This document shows, one piece after another, positions 1 through 10,827 of a stretch of 64,000 nt of DNA. Each line of letters opens with the position of its first letter. The first letter of the stretch is position 1. The notes under the pieces were generated by a model, which did no database searches, was not told the DNA's origin, and was given only the letters and a program-made list of their open reading frames with translations. Location of the stretch: the NCBI RefSeq assembly GCF_026151205.1, contig NC_087080.1:16715337-16779336 (forward strand). Reading direction: 5' to 3'. The position numbers were made by a program, and so were the translations under genes. The stretch comes from Bolinopsis microptera (Eukaryota; Ctenophora; Tentaculata; Lobata; Bolinopsidae).

Positions 1-569
1 ATTAGATGCAACACTGAGGTCGGTAACAACTGTTGACTAGACAGTTGCAGTTGCAGAATTGGACACAAGAAAACTAAGCTATAAATGAATACAATGATAA
101 TTTCTAATAACCAATCAGAATTTAATCGCAAGTTTTTAAAAACAGTGTATGTATACTGAGTCTCACATTAAAATCTGACATTTAAAGTTGTCATTTTGAA
201 AATGCAGCAAATTTAGAAGCACCCAGTGTATAACACTGATTCTAAAACCACAGCAGTTTGGTATAATTTCAAAAGATCTGTTGCCACTTTTATAGTCAAA
301 TAATTTACACCAACAAAAATGTTTTATCTGGGGCTGTAACTGTTCCAGGATTTATGCTCCATTAATCCTCTGGTTTTTAGAAAAGCTGTTTCTAAAATGT
401 TCACTCTTCTCAATCATTGAAACATCAGGGATCCAGTGTTTTAATTTATCAAACATGGTATGTACACAATACCATGAAGAACAATCAAATGTTCCCTCTC
501 ACATTCAATAACCTGCTGCACTGTTAACCTTGGTTAGTGAGCTAGGCCTGATACGCCACACCTTGTAAC
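1..569. other. No gene recognised
   Basis: AT-rich sequence with stops in every frame. It lies downstream of the minus-strand GKAP-like gene and may hold its 3' UTR. I see no repeat or RNA gene here. Confidence 0.5.
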
Positions 570-2558
570 TGGTGCTTAAACTACTTCAGGAATGATAATA
601 CATTTACACTCCAAGGTTTTCAAATGTTGTTTTCAAAGGCATATGGTCAACTCCACTTTCAGAACGTTTTAACACGGCACTGTCTGAGAACAGTCCGTCT
701 CGCTTGTTGTTTAGAGCCTGAGGGGACTTGAGGGTGACGGATGAGTCAGGATAAGAACGTTATTTTTTTCGAGATTAAAACATATTGATATCATAAATTG
801 GCAAAGAACGGGGACCGAAGAATCTATAGCAAATAGTCAATTTAAAACATGCTATGTTCGAAAAAATGTATTGATTAAAACCAAGTGTACCTTTTCTCGG
901 TCAAGTTTTTGTTTCTTCAGAGTGTCCTCCTTTTCCACTGCTCGTCTGCTACTCCGTCGCTTCTTGGGTGTGAACCGGTCGAAAACATACTCTGGATCCG
1001 CGAGGACTGCTGACCTGGTAGAGTTGAGTGTATATACCGCAATTTACACAATTTATACACCGCTACAACACGGTCAAATGTATACATCCTTTTAGAAGAG
1101 ATGCGTGTTATATAACTTGCTCCAGTCAGCGGCTATTCAGTTAGTCGGATTGAAGGTGTGGTATCTGTCGACGGGACAGCTTGCCGATAAAAAGGCTGGC
1201 CCCCGGAAACTTGAGTCAGTGTCCATTATACATGCAGTGACATCACGCACGACCATGGGAAATCAACCAATAGGCGTCTAGCGTTGGTTCACCTCAGAAG
1301 ACGTTTCCCTGAATTTTGTAGTGGATTTTGTAGTGGATTTTGCGCGCCGAACGTACGTTACAATATTTATCATTGTAGAATCTACGACGCTAGAAGTCAA
1401 AAGTCTCAATAAACTGCTCGTATTTATACTTTTATAGACACTGAGATATAGAAATCTAAGTAACACATCCAACCCCATTCAGGCCGCCCATCCAAAATAG
1501 CTTGAAATCTGTGACAAATCCCTAAAATCCAGAGTAAGAATCTTTACCCCTAGGCCCAGAAGGGGATTTGTGTTGCTGAGTATTTGAAACATGTTTTGGT
1601 GGTTAAATAGGTAGTACATATCCCAAACAAAGACCAAGTTTTAAGCTCTTGAACCACTCAAGCCACTCCCAGAGGCCATGCCAATCCCAAAATTACTGAA
1701 ATCCAGGATCTATTCAGAAACAATCAGAAATTTGAATAAAAGAACTATCAAATCATGAGACTCAAAAACACTACACGAATCCACCAGATTGAAGTAGAAC
1801 TTCAATCCTAGAAACTGTACCTGAAGTAGGACCATCTCCCAGAAGCCAGTCAGATCTGAAACTTTGGTAGGAGGTGTGTAAGTAGGACTGAGGGCGTCGT
1901 CTATCATACGCTGATACTGCTTTCTCAGCTTACTCGTCACCAACAGATGCGCTTTTCCGCTGAATGCTTCCATAACACCCCTCGCTAAAAAAATAAGGGT
2001 TTAATGGGTTCGTCACAATTTTAGGGAGGGTGATTATAAATACTAAACACAAGTGAAGGGTGAATGTAGTAGAAGTAAGTACAAACCATTTTCCGATATC
2101 TGAGATTCCGGGGTGTTGTAACTTTCAATTTCATCCGCAAGTTTTAGTAACTTAGTACCTGCTTTGTCCATGAGATCCTGACAGCCCTGAACTCCTGCCA
2201 CGTGCTCCGCTCCGAAATGTTTTAACACGGCACTGTCTGAGAACAGTCCGTCTCGCTTGTTGTTTAGAGCCTGAGGGGACTTGAGGATGACGGATGAGTC
2301 AGGATAAGAACGTTATTTTTTTCGAGATTAAAACATATTGATATCATAAATTGGCAAAGAACGGGGACCGAAGAATCTATAGCAAATAGTCAATTTAAAA
2401 CATGCTATGTTCGAAAAAATGTGTTGATTAAAACCAAGTGTACCTTTTCTCAGTCAAGTTTTTGTTTCTTCAGAGTGTCCTCCTTTTCCACTGCTCGTCT
2501 GCTACTTGGCGGGTGTGAACCGGTCGAAAACATACTCTGGATCCGCGAGGACTGCTGA
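570..2558 (-). CDS. DLGAP/GKAP-domain protein, fragmentary C-terminal exons
   Basis: Minus-strand exons recognised by splice signals and similarity to the guanylate-kinase-associated (DLGAP/HURP) domain. Exon 2270-2087 encodes a helical stretch (KHFGAEHVAGVQGCQDLMDK) and ends at a GT donor. It joins in phase to exon 1984-1821, which contains GKAHLLVTSKLRKQYQRM and then SDLTGFWEMVLLQ, matching the family pattern of an alpha-helical block followed by 'DLxGFWDM'. Downstream blocks at about 1020-888 (basic, with FTPKKRRSSRR) and 735-570 (ending NLGV, stop near 570) look like C-terminal exons. The segment holding them is duplicated at 2220-2568, where the equivalent first exon has a frameshifting 8-base loss and an in-frame stop. 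I could not find the exon that should follow FWEM in the family, so the model is incomplete. Family members are scaffold or spindle proteins; the role here is inferred only from the domain. Confidence 0.6.
666..1022. repeat. Direct duplication, copy 1 (exon-intron-exon segment)
   Basis: Nearly identical to 2220-2568 (copy 2) over about 350 bp, and includes two exon-like blocks and the intron between them. Copy 1 keeps the reading frame open in the block at 888-1020. The copies differ by an 8-base deletion and a few substitutions, so the duplication is recent. Confidence 0.9.
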
Positions 2559-2568
2559 CCTGGTAGAT
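2220..2568. repeat. Direct duplication, copy 2 (degenerate first exon)
   Basis: Second copy of the 666-1022 segment. On the minus strand an 8-base deletion around 2507 shifts the frame to a stop, and a G-to-A change near 2450 creates a TGA where copy 1 reads Arg. The second exon-like block here is fused in frame to the GKAP domain exon, unlike copy 1. Confidence 0.9.
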
Positions 2569-2658
2569 ACAGGTACCATATGATTTTTTGACGTATTGTA
2601 TACAGCTTGCACTTAACCATATGGTTCAGACAAAAGGACAATTAAACTGGTGTTTTGT

Positions 2659-2740
2659 TTTTAACGGGTGATACACGTAAAATATTACCTTCGACAAGTT
2701 TAACTCGGCGCACGTCCTGGCAGGTTATAAACCTACAATT
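2659..2740. repeat. Dispersed repeat copy (pair with 31597-31692)
   Basis: Shares TTAACGGGTGATAC, AACTCGGCGC and the palindrome-containing block AGGTTATAAACCTACAA, in the same order and spacing, with 31597-31692. This suggests a short interspersed element of roughly 80-95 bp. No terminal inverted repeats or coding potential are visible. Confidence 0.7.
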
Positions 2741-3430
2741 TTGTTTTAGTTTGTCTACCGCGTAACTATACTTGAATCCGTTAAGTAATAAGTTTAACTA
2801 CATGATCGAGATGTTGATTGTATTGATAAAACATGGATTTTAAGGCATAAGGAAGCATTGTTGAGTTCTGAAACCAAGTTTAATCGATTTCTCGTGCGAT
2901 TTTAGGTCAGGAATGGTCATCAAAATAAATTTAAAACAATGACGATATTTTGGTAAATTTCTAGCTTTCTGCCAGAAAATAAATTTTCGGTTTCTATAGG
3001 GGTTTAATTAGGTATAAACTACAGTACAGCTATACTTACACCCACATTCACATGCATGCAAGCTCACCTGGTCCAATGAGCGGGAAACGGAGAGGAAGGT
3101 CTGGTGACGTCATAGTCACGTGACCTCAGGCTCATAATCACGTGACCTAAGACCCAATCAATTGGGTTCTGGCCTGGTCAGCCCCCTGTCACCCGATCTT
3201 GAGGTGACGTACGACACCTCGTTAACCCAATCAATGTCTGGAAGGCTGCAAATTTTCACATGCCAAATCCACAAGATTCTTAAAGAGTTGTGCGAGATGA
3301 CGAAACATAGAGGCCGCAGAATTATGAGGACTACCAGATCCTGGTGGAACCTAAGCGATCCATGATATCACGACAGGCCCTAATGATCTTACAATTTATT
3401 TTATACATAATTTTTTGACAACCCAGAAAC
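2741..3430. other. No gene recognised
   Basis: No supported gene. Two CACGTGACCT motifs (near 3117 and 3140) and a CCAATCAATTGGGTT palindrome-like stretch (about 3153) occur in a slightly GC-richer patch that could be a promoter for a neighbouring gene. This is only suggestive. Confidence 0.3.
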
Positions 3431-3910
3431 CTTGTAGCGCGATGCACTACTGGGTCGCGCGCGCGCATCCAATAATGCTTCTCGCAACCACAGATCGGCG
3501 AGATGCAAAGGATTGACATCGTGAATCAACCAGAAACCCTGACCGGATGGGGCTTAACTTTACAAGTAAAAGAGTTGGAGAATTTCGGTTTTTTGTGACA
3601 TGTTCTTCTTTTAAAAGTAATAATGTTACCTCCGCAGGAGGAAAATTCAAGACAACGTAATTGTTGAGTTATCTCAAAATCTCCAGAAAAGTCTCATTTC
3701 GGGTCGATCAAAAGTTTGCAACGTTAACTTTGCATGTTCCTGTACCCTGGTTGGCTGAATTGTGTCACGCGCGTGGTAGCTGCTTAAACATTGGAATGCA
3801 CCACGCGTGCAAATCATTTATATCACGTTGTGACACCCACGGTCGTTTCACCTAACGATACAGGGGGAGCCGCGCACTCGTGCGCGGCGGGTCATACAAC
3901 GTATGACAAC
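3430..3910. repeat. GC-rich interspersed repeat, copy 1
   Basis: Diverged copy of 4478-4745. Shared blocks are a GTAGCGC..GC..TACTGGG segment at 3436 and 4485, a CTTnTCGCAACCA segment about 45 bases on, and a nearly identical 50-base block at 3855-3907 and 4685-4741. The last block contains two adjacent hairpins. Many CGCGCG runs stand out from the AT-rich surroundings. Confidence 0.7.
3866..3906. repeat. Double hairpin in repeat copy 1
   Basis: Perfect inverted repeat CCGCGCAC-TC-GTGCGCGG is followed within a few bases by TCATAC-AAC-GTATGA. The same two stems with the same loops recur at about 4694-4736, so the structure moves with the repeat. Confidence 0.8.
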
Positions 3911-4477
3911 AAATCATGCTTGTTGTCGCGCGCGAGGTCGAGCCGTTTGTTTAAATTAAACCAACTCTAGTACCACCACCAGCCAGTAACTTTTCCTGGG
4001 AAATGCAGTTGGCAGTACTTCTTTCAATTTTTTAAGTAGCGCACGCCGCTTGCAGCTTGCTTTTTCAGTTTATGAGTTGCAGCACAACAGTTTTTTCCTA
4101 TTGTTATAAATTTGGTAACATAATTTGCTTCGGAATGTGAACGATACAAATATAACGAGCAGCATGATATATATTTAATAAAATAATATATTATTAAGCT
4201 GTATTTGGGCCTTTTATGCATTGCAAGTGTGCATGCGTAAAAGGACAAAAATGGATAATATTTTACTTATGACTTTAGCATTTAGATAAATACTATACAG
4301 TATAACTTCTAATTTGACAGAATCGTAATAAGCTTGATCAATTGTTGCGCGCGCCATTTTCTTCTCGAAGTAGCGCGCGCTGGGTCAGTCCTTTAACAAT
4401 GAAAAATTTAGGTTAAGACATTTTTGATTTTGAAAAGAATGTTTCAATTTCATTAAATCTTCAAATATTTGTTTGGC

Positions 4478-4745
4478 TGAGTTGTAGCGCAGTGCGTTAC
4501 TGGGCCGCGCCGTGCACTCAATTATGCTTTTCGCAACCATATAAATCGGCAAACTGTGCTACTGGGCATTGCCAAGCTGCAATGATCAATTGACTTTTTA
4601 TCGTCAATCAACTGGCTGTTCACATAACCATGTGTTGTATCAAATAATGACCCCTACTGTCGTGTCGCTTCACTATATAGTTTCTACGATACAGGGGGAG
4701 CCGCGCACTCGTGCGCGGTGGGTCATACAACGTATGACAAGCCAT
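4478..4745. repeat. GC-rich interspersed repeat, copy 2
   Basis: Second copy of the element at 3430-3910, shorter in the middle. It carries the same two-hairpin block near its 3' end, with one base different (GCGCGGTGGG for GCGCGGCGGG). Confidence 0.7.
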
Positions 4746-4918
4746 GTGTATATGCGTACTGCGTGACGCGCTTGTTTCACAAGTTGAAACGGCGGTCGCG
4801 CGCTACTGCGGTCGCGCGCTACTGCAAACGAAAGGGCTCTTGTTAGAGCAAACTGGCTGAGCTAATTACGACTCCATAATTTTTTAAAGTATCAAAATAC
4901 TATGGACGTTATTGACAA

Positions 4919-5158
4919 AAAACTATAAAAACTGTCGGAGGACTTCGACGCGCCGCGCCGTGCGAACTAGCATTCTTGCTTCGCAGAGCAACGATCTCGA
5001 TGGTTTGACATCGTCAATCAAAAAGAACTGCAAAAGATCGCGCGCGTCAACCAAAAAATTGTTGGAGGACTTTGTATTGCCGCTTCGACGCGCTGCGCAA
5101 GCTAACATTCTTGCTTCGCATCGACAATCTCGATGGGTTGACATCGTCAATTAACAAA
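4919..5158. repeat. Two-unit tandem repeat, about 120 bp
   Basis: Two head-to-tail diverged units share GGAGGACTT, CTTCGACGCGC, TTCTTGCTTCGCA, ATCTCGATGG and TTGACATCGTCAAT. The block TTGACATCGTCAAT also contains a small palindrome. Open frames on both strands look like a by-product of the repeat. Confidence 0.75.
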
Positions 5159-5794
5159 TTGCTGCAGCTGCACGGTGTTATTATTTTTTCATATTTTTAT
5201 GCAACTTTTGGTATTATATCTATTAAATCGGAGAAAATTTGTTTTACTTAATAGTCATTTAGGCCACCTAGAGCTAGTAGAGATCGTTTTAAAAAGTCAC
5301 TTGACAGTCGAGTGAAAAGTGATTAATATCAACCTAGTCAAAATCAATTTTTGACGATGCCTAACCACTAATTTTATAAAATCACAACAGAACACGATTC
5401 AAGTTTGATTTGCTATGCGAAGCATACTTTTTCTAATTTGAAAATTCAATTAATCATTATATATATATAAATCAAGCGTTACATTTCAGCCATGCAAAAT
5501 TACAATGACATATTTTGATAAACTAATTGATAAAAGGTACTGCAATATAAGTTGCTTAATGTTTGGCCGGATGACAACCAACTAAAAGAGAAAAATAAAC
5601 TTGATTACATAATAATTAATTCGGCTAAACCAACACATAGCAAGAGCCACATTAACGTTGGGGCCGTCAACTCATAGCACTCCGGGGAATCAAAAGAAAA
5701 CAAAAAGCCCAGCACATTTAATTGGACTGGATGACGTATTTTTCTAAATTGTAAATTTGTTTATATAAATTTGGTCAACCATAAAAATTCTGAA
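5159..5794. other. No gene recognised
   Basis: AT-rich spacer between the GC-rich repeats and the truncated retrotransposon. There are stops in every frame and no recognisable element. Confidence 0.5.
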
Positions 5795-6551
5795 AAAGGA
5801 GAGGGTTTGTAAAAGGAAAATCTTGTTTGTCAAATCTTTTGGAGATTTTCGACACTATACTTAATTTAATAGATGAAGGTGCTCCTGTGGACTTATTTTA
5901 TTTTGATTTTAGTAAAGCTTTCGATTCTGTTCCCCATTATCGCTTGATTAACAAGCTAGAGAGTTTAGGGATAACTGGTAAAGTTTTAGATGTAATTACA
6001 GATTTTATCTCAAATAGAACTATGAGAGTGTGTGTAGAAGGTGAAACTTCAGAGTGGAAGATTGTATGGTCAGGAGTTCCCCAGGGATCAGTCCTTGGAC
6101 CATTACTATTTGTGTTATTTATTAATGATTTACCAGATAACATTAAAAGTAAAGTTAAAATATTTGCTGATGATCTTAAGCTTATAGCTAATGCCTCCGA
6201 GCATGAAACTATAGCTAATGATCTGAACGAACTAGAGATGTGGGAGAGTAAATGGCTTTTAAAGTTTAATCCTACTAAGTGTTCAGTAATGCATTTAGAT
6301 GTTAACGATAACCCAAGATCAAGTTATTCTCTTAATGGAGTTACATTGGCAGAATCTGTACAGGAAAAAGACTTGGGAGTTATAACCCATAACTCTCTGC
6401 TTTGGAATGAACAGATTACGGCTTCAATATCTAAAGCCAACAGAATGATATGTTGGATTGTTAGAAATCTGATTATCAGGGAAAAATCTGTGATGATATC
6501 CATTTACAAAGCTTTAATAAGACCCCATTTAGAGTATTGTGTTCAATTTAG
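5795..6551 (+). pseudogene. Non-LTR retrotransposon A, reverse transcriptase fragment (5' part)
   Basis: Encodes a reverse transcriptase core without its N-terminus. From about 5800 the frame reads a GFVKGKSCLSNLL-type motif. Then come YFDFSKAFDSVPH (first catalytic Asp block), GVPQGSVLGPLLF (about 6076-6114) and FADDLKL (about 6163), followed by the thumb region up to LEYCVQ. The gene starts without an ATG, so the element is 5'-truncated, as is usual for target-primed insertions. The frame breaks at 6551, where foreign DNA begins. The continuation (WSPVAAHGSWG) lies at 14640. The type looks CR1/jockey-like, inferred from motif spacing. Confidence 0.85.
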
Positions 6552-7411
6552 TAGAGGCTCTTACGGGCAAAAAGACGTGTTTTCTGCTACGAGTTTAGAG
6601 ACCTAACCGCTAATTGGACACAATAGTATGATGTCTAAGGATCGATAATATGTTAAGAAGTATAAATTTGGCCTTATTAGTCACGTGCTATACCAATGCG
6701 CGTTTTAAACTTTGACAGTCTATTACTCTAAGGCAAATAGAGTAATTATATTCATATTTTGTCAGCAATAAGATCACATTATTTTCTATTTAGTGTGAAA
6801 ATATGAGCTAGAACGGACATAATCTCGCTGAGTTATAGCTGTTTGAAATTTATGATGAACGCGCGGGTGCCAATTGATAACAACTAAATGCTTTTGCGCG
6901 TAGTGCGCGTCGAAAATTTGGCAAAAACGCTTGCGGAGTGAAAATATTCAAACTTCGATAAAGTATATGAAGTGGGTACTTCTCGGAAAGGAAAAATTTA
7001 GGCAAACACGATGTGACTATTTTTGGGTTGATTTAATACAACTGCAAAAAATTATTCAAACTTCAAGCAAAAAAGTCAAAATTTTTACCACTTTTTTGGA
7101 TTTTTACCTCAGAACAAATAGAGGGATTTGTTTTATTTTTATACAATCTTGTGCGGCTGTCTTTTAGCTATCTTTATGCAAGTTTTGCCGACATGCCAAC
7201 AAAATTAACTTGCTCAAAATATCAAAAAACATGGTTTTTTGGCCTATTTTTGGCCCAAAAATCGGTTTTTTGCGATTTTACCCCAGAACAATCAGTCCAA
7301 TCATCTTGAAACCACTTTCAATCGATTCTACGGTCAAAAATACGTCTAGTAAGGTGTATCTGGGGTCCCTAACGTATCGAGCAGACAATGCCCGTAAGAG
7401 CCTCTACTAAT
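6551..7411. mobile_element. Non-autonomous TIR element (about 860 bp)
   Basis: The left end GTAGAGGCTCTTACGGGC (6554-6571) is the exact reverse complement of the right end at 7391-7408. The match extends to TTA/TAA outside. The inner sequences near both ends remain loosely similar (TCTGCT...). The flanking TA on both sides fits a TA target duplication. No transposase ORF is present; the 78- and 66-codon frames inside show no similarity that I recognise. It sits exactly at the left junction of the insertion that splits element A. Confidence 0.7.
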
Positions 7412-8658
7412 ACTTTTAATACTTTCAACACTACTATATAACAAATAATTTGAGGATGTCGAAAAAGAATGTCAGTCAAGCAAGTTCGCAAGTAATGCAG
7501 CACTAATTGGAAAAGGTGTGTGGGGGTGATGCGGGGTGGCCGGGTCGTGTACTCAGAAGACTAGCCATGGACTCCTGAAGCAAGTTGAGTAATTATCATT
7601 TTTCTACAATCAGCATCAGCACCGCCATAAACATCATCATTCAAATCCACGTCCACGTGACCCTACCCTGACCCTACTTTTAACCCTGCGAACTTGCTTG
7701 GCTACAGTCTGGATATCCTTAAATATTTGTATATATATATGATACTGCTGTATGTAGTGTTGAAATGTATGGTGACTACGGTCTGCACTTGAAATAGAAG
7801 AGCCTCAATAAAATAGCAGTTATTATAAGTAATGGTTTTGTGAACCACTGCAAATAGCAAATTTACTAAAACGTATTGATATGTAATTACTTTATTGCTC
7901 ATTTAATGTATGACAAATTCAAATTTAAATTATACTTTAAATTTATACTGATATCTTTGATTGTCATAACTCTAAAAGTATTAACAGATGAATATTAATT
8001 TTTTTTAAATGTTTAAAATTGCACTTGAGGTTTAGCTGTGCTTTTATCATTATGCTGTCCTATTCGTGTTAGAGTGAGAAGATTATTTAACCCAAGACAG
8101 TTATTCAATGGAAATCTAAAAAGTAAAGATATCCACCTGCAGTCTTGCAAAATCCCTCTCCCCATTTTTTCCCCTGTTATCTGCCTCCCCACACATTTTT
8201 TATTAAAAAATTTATATATAATACCCGCAGACTATTTACCCTTTATATGTGTACATTCATTCAGATTTGAGATTCTAACTAATATTTGTGTGGGATTGTT
8301 TATTGATAAAGTTGAAAATTTACATTGAATTTGAATTGATAGCCCTTCCTTACCCCAACCCCTCCGATCCTTACCCCAGCCCCTTCCCCCTCATTGCACA
8401 TTCACTCCATTTTACATCTCATCCAAAACAATTGACGTTTCGATATACTTTATTCATTTTCAATCAACAATCGTACTTAATAACTCATTAACTAGCCTTA
8501 AATATACTGGTGATTCCTGCTAAGCTTAACGTGATCACTGATAAATTTATGTTACTCATCTCACTGCCGCCTAGCTTGTTTCAGGTTTACTGGTCTGGTT
8601 CGATGGGTCTGACCCTGGCCCCCTCCGCTCACCCCTGTACTCCGCATCCATTATCATC
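7412..8658 (+). promoter_or_regulatory. Presumed 5' UTR/promoter region of retrotransposon B
   Basis: No gene is recognised between the TIR element and ORF1. The stretch has stops in every frame and includes a pyrimidine-rich block at about 8140-8420. By position it should contain the internal promoter of element B. This is inference from layout only. Confidence 0.4.
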
Positions 8659-10827
8659 ATGAAAAAGACCGACAAGAAACTCGACAGGAGATCGGACCTC
8701 TTTAATTCCACGTATCGAGGGTGCAAGTCAGCTGGATCCACCCCTATTTCAAGCCCTGTTTTAAGCCGAAAAGTCACTAGCAGAATACATAATAGGAACA
8801 CAGAGCCAGATGCAGATCTAACATCTGATGGAGACTTTGTAGATGTAGAGAGCAACGAACCAGCATCGATCCCAGGAACGCTACTCTCTAAGTGTCCCTG
8901 CTTTGTAGAGTCAAAGAACCCTGCAATCTTATGTGTTACTTGTAAGCAGACCTTCCATTCTAACTGTGTTAACCTTGCTGGCCTCACAGCAACTTCTCTA
9001 AAGAAGCTCAGCACTTCCTGGAAGTGCCCGGACTGCTTTATCTTTCCTTACACAAGAAGATTGAAGGAGGAGGAAAAATCCAAAGCGTTAACAGAATTCT
9101 TTAGCAATATTTCTAAGATATCAAAGTGTAATGAGGAACTCAAAGAAAGTACAACAACCATAGAGTTCTTCAACGAGCATATCAAACACCTCATACTCAA
9201 GGAGGACAGTTGTTTCAAAGAACACTCCAAAAGAACAGAACGATTAGTGACTGGAATTGAAGATATCACTGAAGACATAGCTTCTATCAAGGGTGTACTT
9301 ACGAAAGTAAAGGAGAGTGGCTCAGCCCTTGAGACAACCAGCAACTCTCTCAAACAGGAGATTGATGGCCTGAAGGACTCTCTCAAAAATATACCTATGA
9401 CAGAGCAACCTCCGACTAACAGCAGTACTTTCGATCATGTTGACAACCTTATGACCCAGATCAAAGTGCAATTGGAAAAGATCAATGATCATGTATGTCC
9501 CTCAACGTCCACACAGAACTTTGATGAAGGTGAACTACGTTACAATGAATCTATCCTTATGACCCCTAACACTACTTCTCCTCACTTTGCTGCATCTCAA
9601 ATTCCTGAAGGCCCTGCATGTGACCCTTATCTAACTTATCAGGAAGATATAGTGCCTGTTGAGCTTCACAGCAAACTTATAAAGCTGCTGGAGGACAATA
9701 GTGCGGATTTTTCTTCGGTTGGTGGCAGCAGGGATGTTGTCTACTTTGGTGAACATGGATACTGGTACACAGGAGCCTATCATCAGGCAAAGGAAACTCC
9801 ACCGGAGATACAAGATCTTTTGGACTGTGTGCGTCCCTCTCTCCCCAATAGGAAGAGCTGGCTGAACTCTTGCCTTGTTACAAGATATACAGGCAATAGT
9901 AGCCATATCCCCCAACACTGCGACAATGAGGTTCTTATTGACCCAGAATCGATAATAGTCACTGTGTCCCTTGGTGAAGAACGCACAATAAAGTTCACAC
10001 ATAAGTCGACTGAAAAGTCCTTAAAGCTCAAAGATGGAAGTGTATACGTGATGTCCAGAATGTCCCAAGAAATCTGGAATCATGGTATTGAACCCCTCGC
10101 TAATGAAGAAGATGGCGAGGAATCTGAAGAGAAAACTTCTGTGAGGTACAGCTTTACCTTTAGGCATATTGCGCCTTTCTACAAAAATAGCACAGTGTTA
10201 ATTGGAGACTCAAACACTAAGTACATTAAATTTGGTAAAGATGTTGGAACTCTAGGAAAATGGGTTCCCGGTAAGCGAATGTGGGCTGCTAAAATCGACG
10301 ATATTCCTGCTCCCAAAGACATAGGCCCCTTTCGGAACATTGTTATACATACGGGAATCAATGATATTCGAGATGATTCCAACAGACCATCCACTAGAAC
10401 ACTTATTGCTAAGCTTAAGAAGAAATGTTGTGAAATTCAGCAATTTTATCCTAATAGTAAAGTTCATATTAGTTTACTCTTGCCCACCAAATCACAGTTT
10501 GTTAACTCACGTATAGGGGAGTTAAACAGTTTAATTGTCGACATGGTTTATAATAGGAAAAACATGTTTATTATAGATAACTCTGTACTAGGTTCTGTTA
10601 ACGGATGTATGCCCTCTAAGTATGGTAGATTCTCACGTGATGGCACACCATTGGTCAATGATGTTGTTCATCTCGGGAGAGAAGGCCTGAAAATATTTTG
10701 TATGAACATAAAACGGTGTATTGTACAACGTGGTGGAAGTCAGTCCACGGAAAGATTTAAAGGTGGAAATGGTGACTATAGGAGTGCCCTAAGTAGGGGT
10801 AGTACGGGTGATATCTTACCGATATGA
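8659..10827 (+). CDS. Retrotransposon B ORF1: PHD finger, coiled coil, AlkB-like dioxygenase, SGNH hydrolase
   Basis: 722-residue intact ORF. Residues about 78-128 form a PHD-type zinc finger (CPC...CVTCKQTFHSNC...WKCPDC). Residues about 130-290 are charged and heptad-like, probably coiled coil. Residues about 355-505 resemble the 2-oxoglutarate/Fe(II) AlkB fold of the plant-RNA-virus type: IPQHCDNE gives the HxD pair H420/D422, WNHGIEP the distal H475, and SVRYSFTFR the arginines R496/R502. Residues about 510-690 are SGNH/GDSL-esterase-like: IGDSN with Ser518, HTGIND, and DVVHLG with the D668/H671 pair. PHD plus esterase ORF1s are known in CR1-type elements and help particle formation and RNA/membrane interactions. 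The AlkB module would remove alkyl or methyl groups from nucleic acid. The ORF1 stop overlaps the ORF2 start (ATGA). Confidence 0.85.
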   Translation: MKKTDKKLDRRSDLFNSTYRGCKSAGSTPISSPVLSRKVTSRIHNRNTEPDADLTSDGDFVDVESNEPASIPGTLLSKCPCFVESKNPAILCVTCKQTFHSNCVNLAGLTATSLKKLSTSWKCPDCFIFPYTRRLKEEEKSKALTEFFSNISKISKCNEELKESTTTIEFFNEHIKHLILKEDSCFKEHSKRTERLVTGIEDITEDIASIKGVLTKVKESGSALETTSNSLKQEIDGLKDSLKNIPMTEQPPTNSSTFDHVDNLMTQIKVQLEKINDHVCPSTSTQNFDEGELRYNESILMTPNTTSPHFAASQIPEGPACDPYLTYQEDIVPVELHSKLIKLLEDNSADFSSVGGSRDVVYFGEHGYWYTGAYHQAKETPPEIQDLLDCVRPSLPNRKSWLNSCLVTRYTGNSSHIPQHCDNEVLIDPESIIVTVSLGEERTIKFTHKSTEKSLKLKDGSVYVMSRMSQEIWNHGIEPLANEEDGEESEEKTSVRYSFTFRHIAPFYKNSTVLIGDSNTKYIKFGKDVGTLGKWVPGKRMWAAKIDDIPAPKDIGPFRNIVIHTGINDIRDDSNRPSTRTLIAKLKKKCCEIQQFYPNSKVHISLLLPTKSQFVNSRIGELNSLIVDMVYNRKNMFIIDNSVLGSVNGCMPSKYGRFSRDGTPLVNDVVHLGREGLKIFCMNIKRCIVQRGGSQSTERFKGGNGDYRSALSRGSTGDILPI

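Noticed and set aside
4912-5154. Overlapping 80- and 75-codon frames on opposite strands
   Set aside because: Both arise from a two-unit repeat in a GC-richer patch; no family resemblance.
8571-9014. Minus-strand 147-codon frame opposite ORF1
   Set aside because: Shadow of the intact ORF1 on the other strand.
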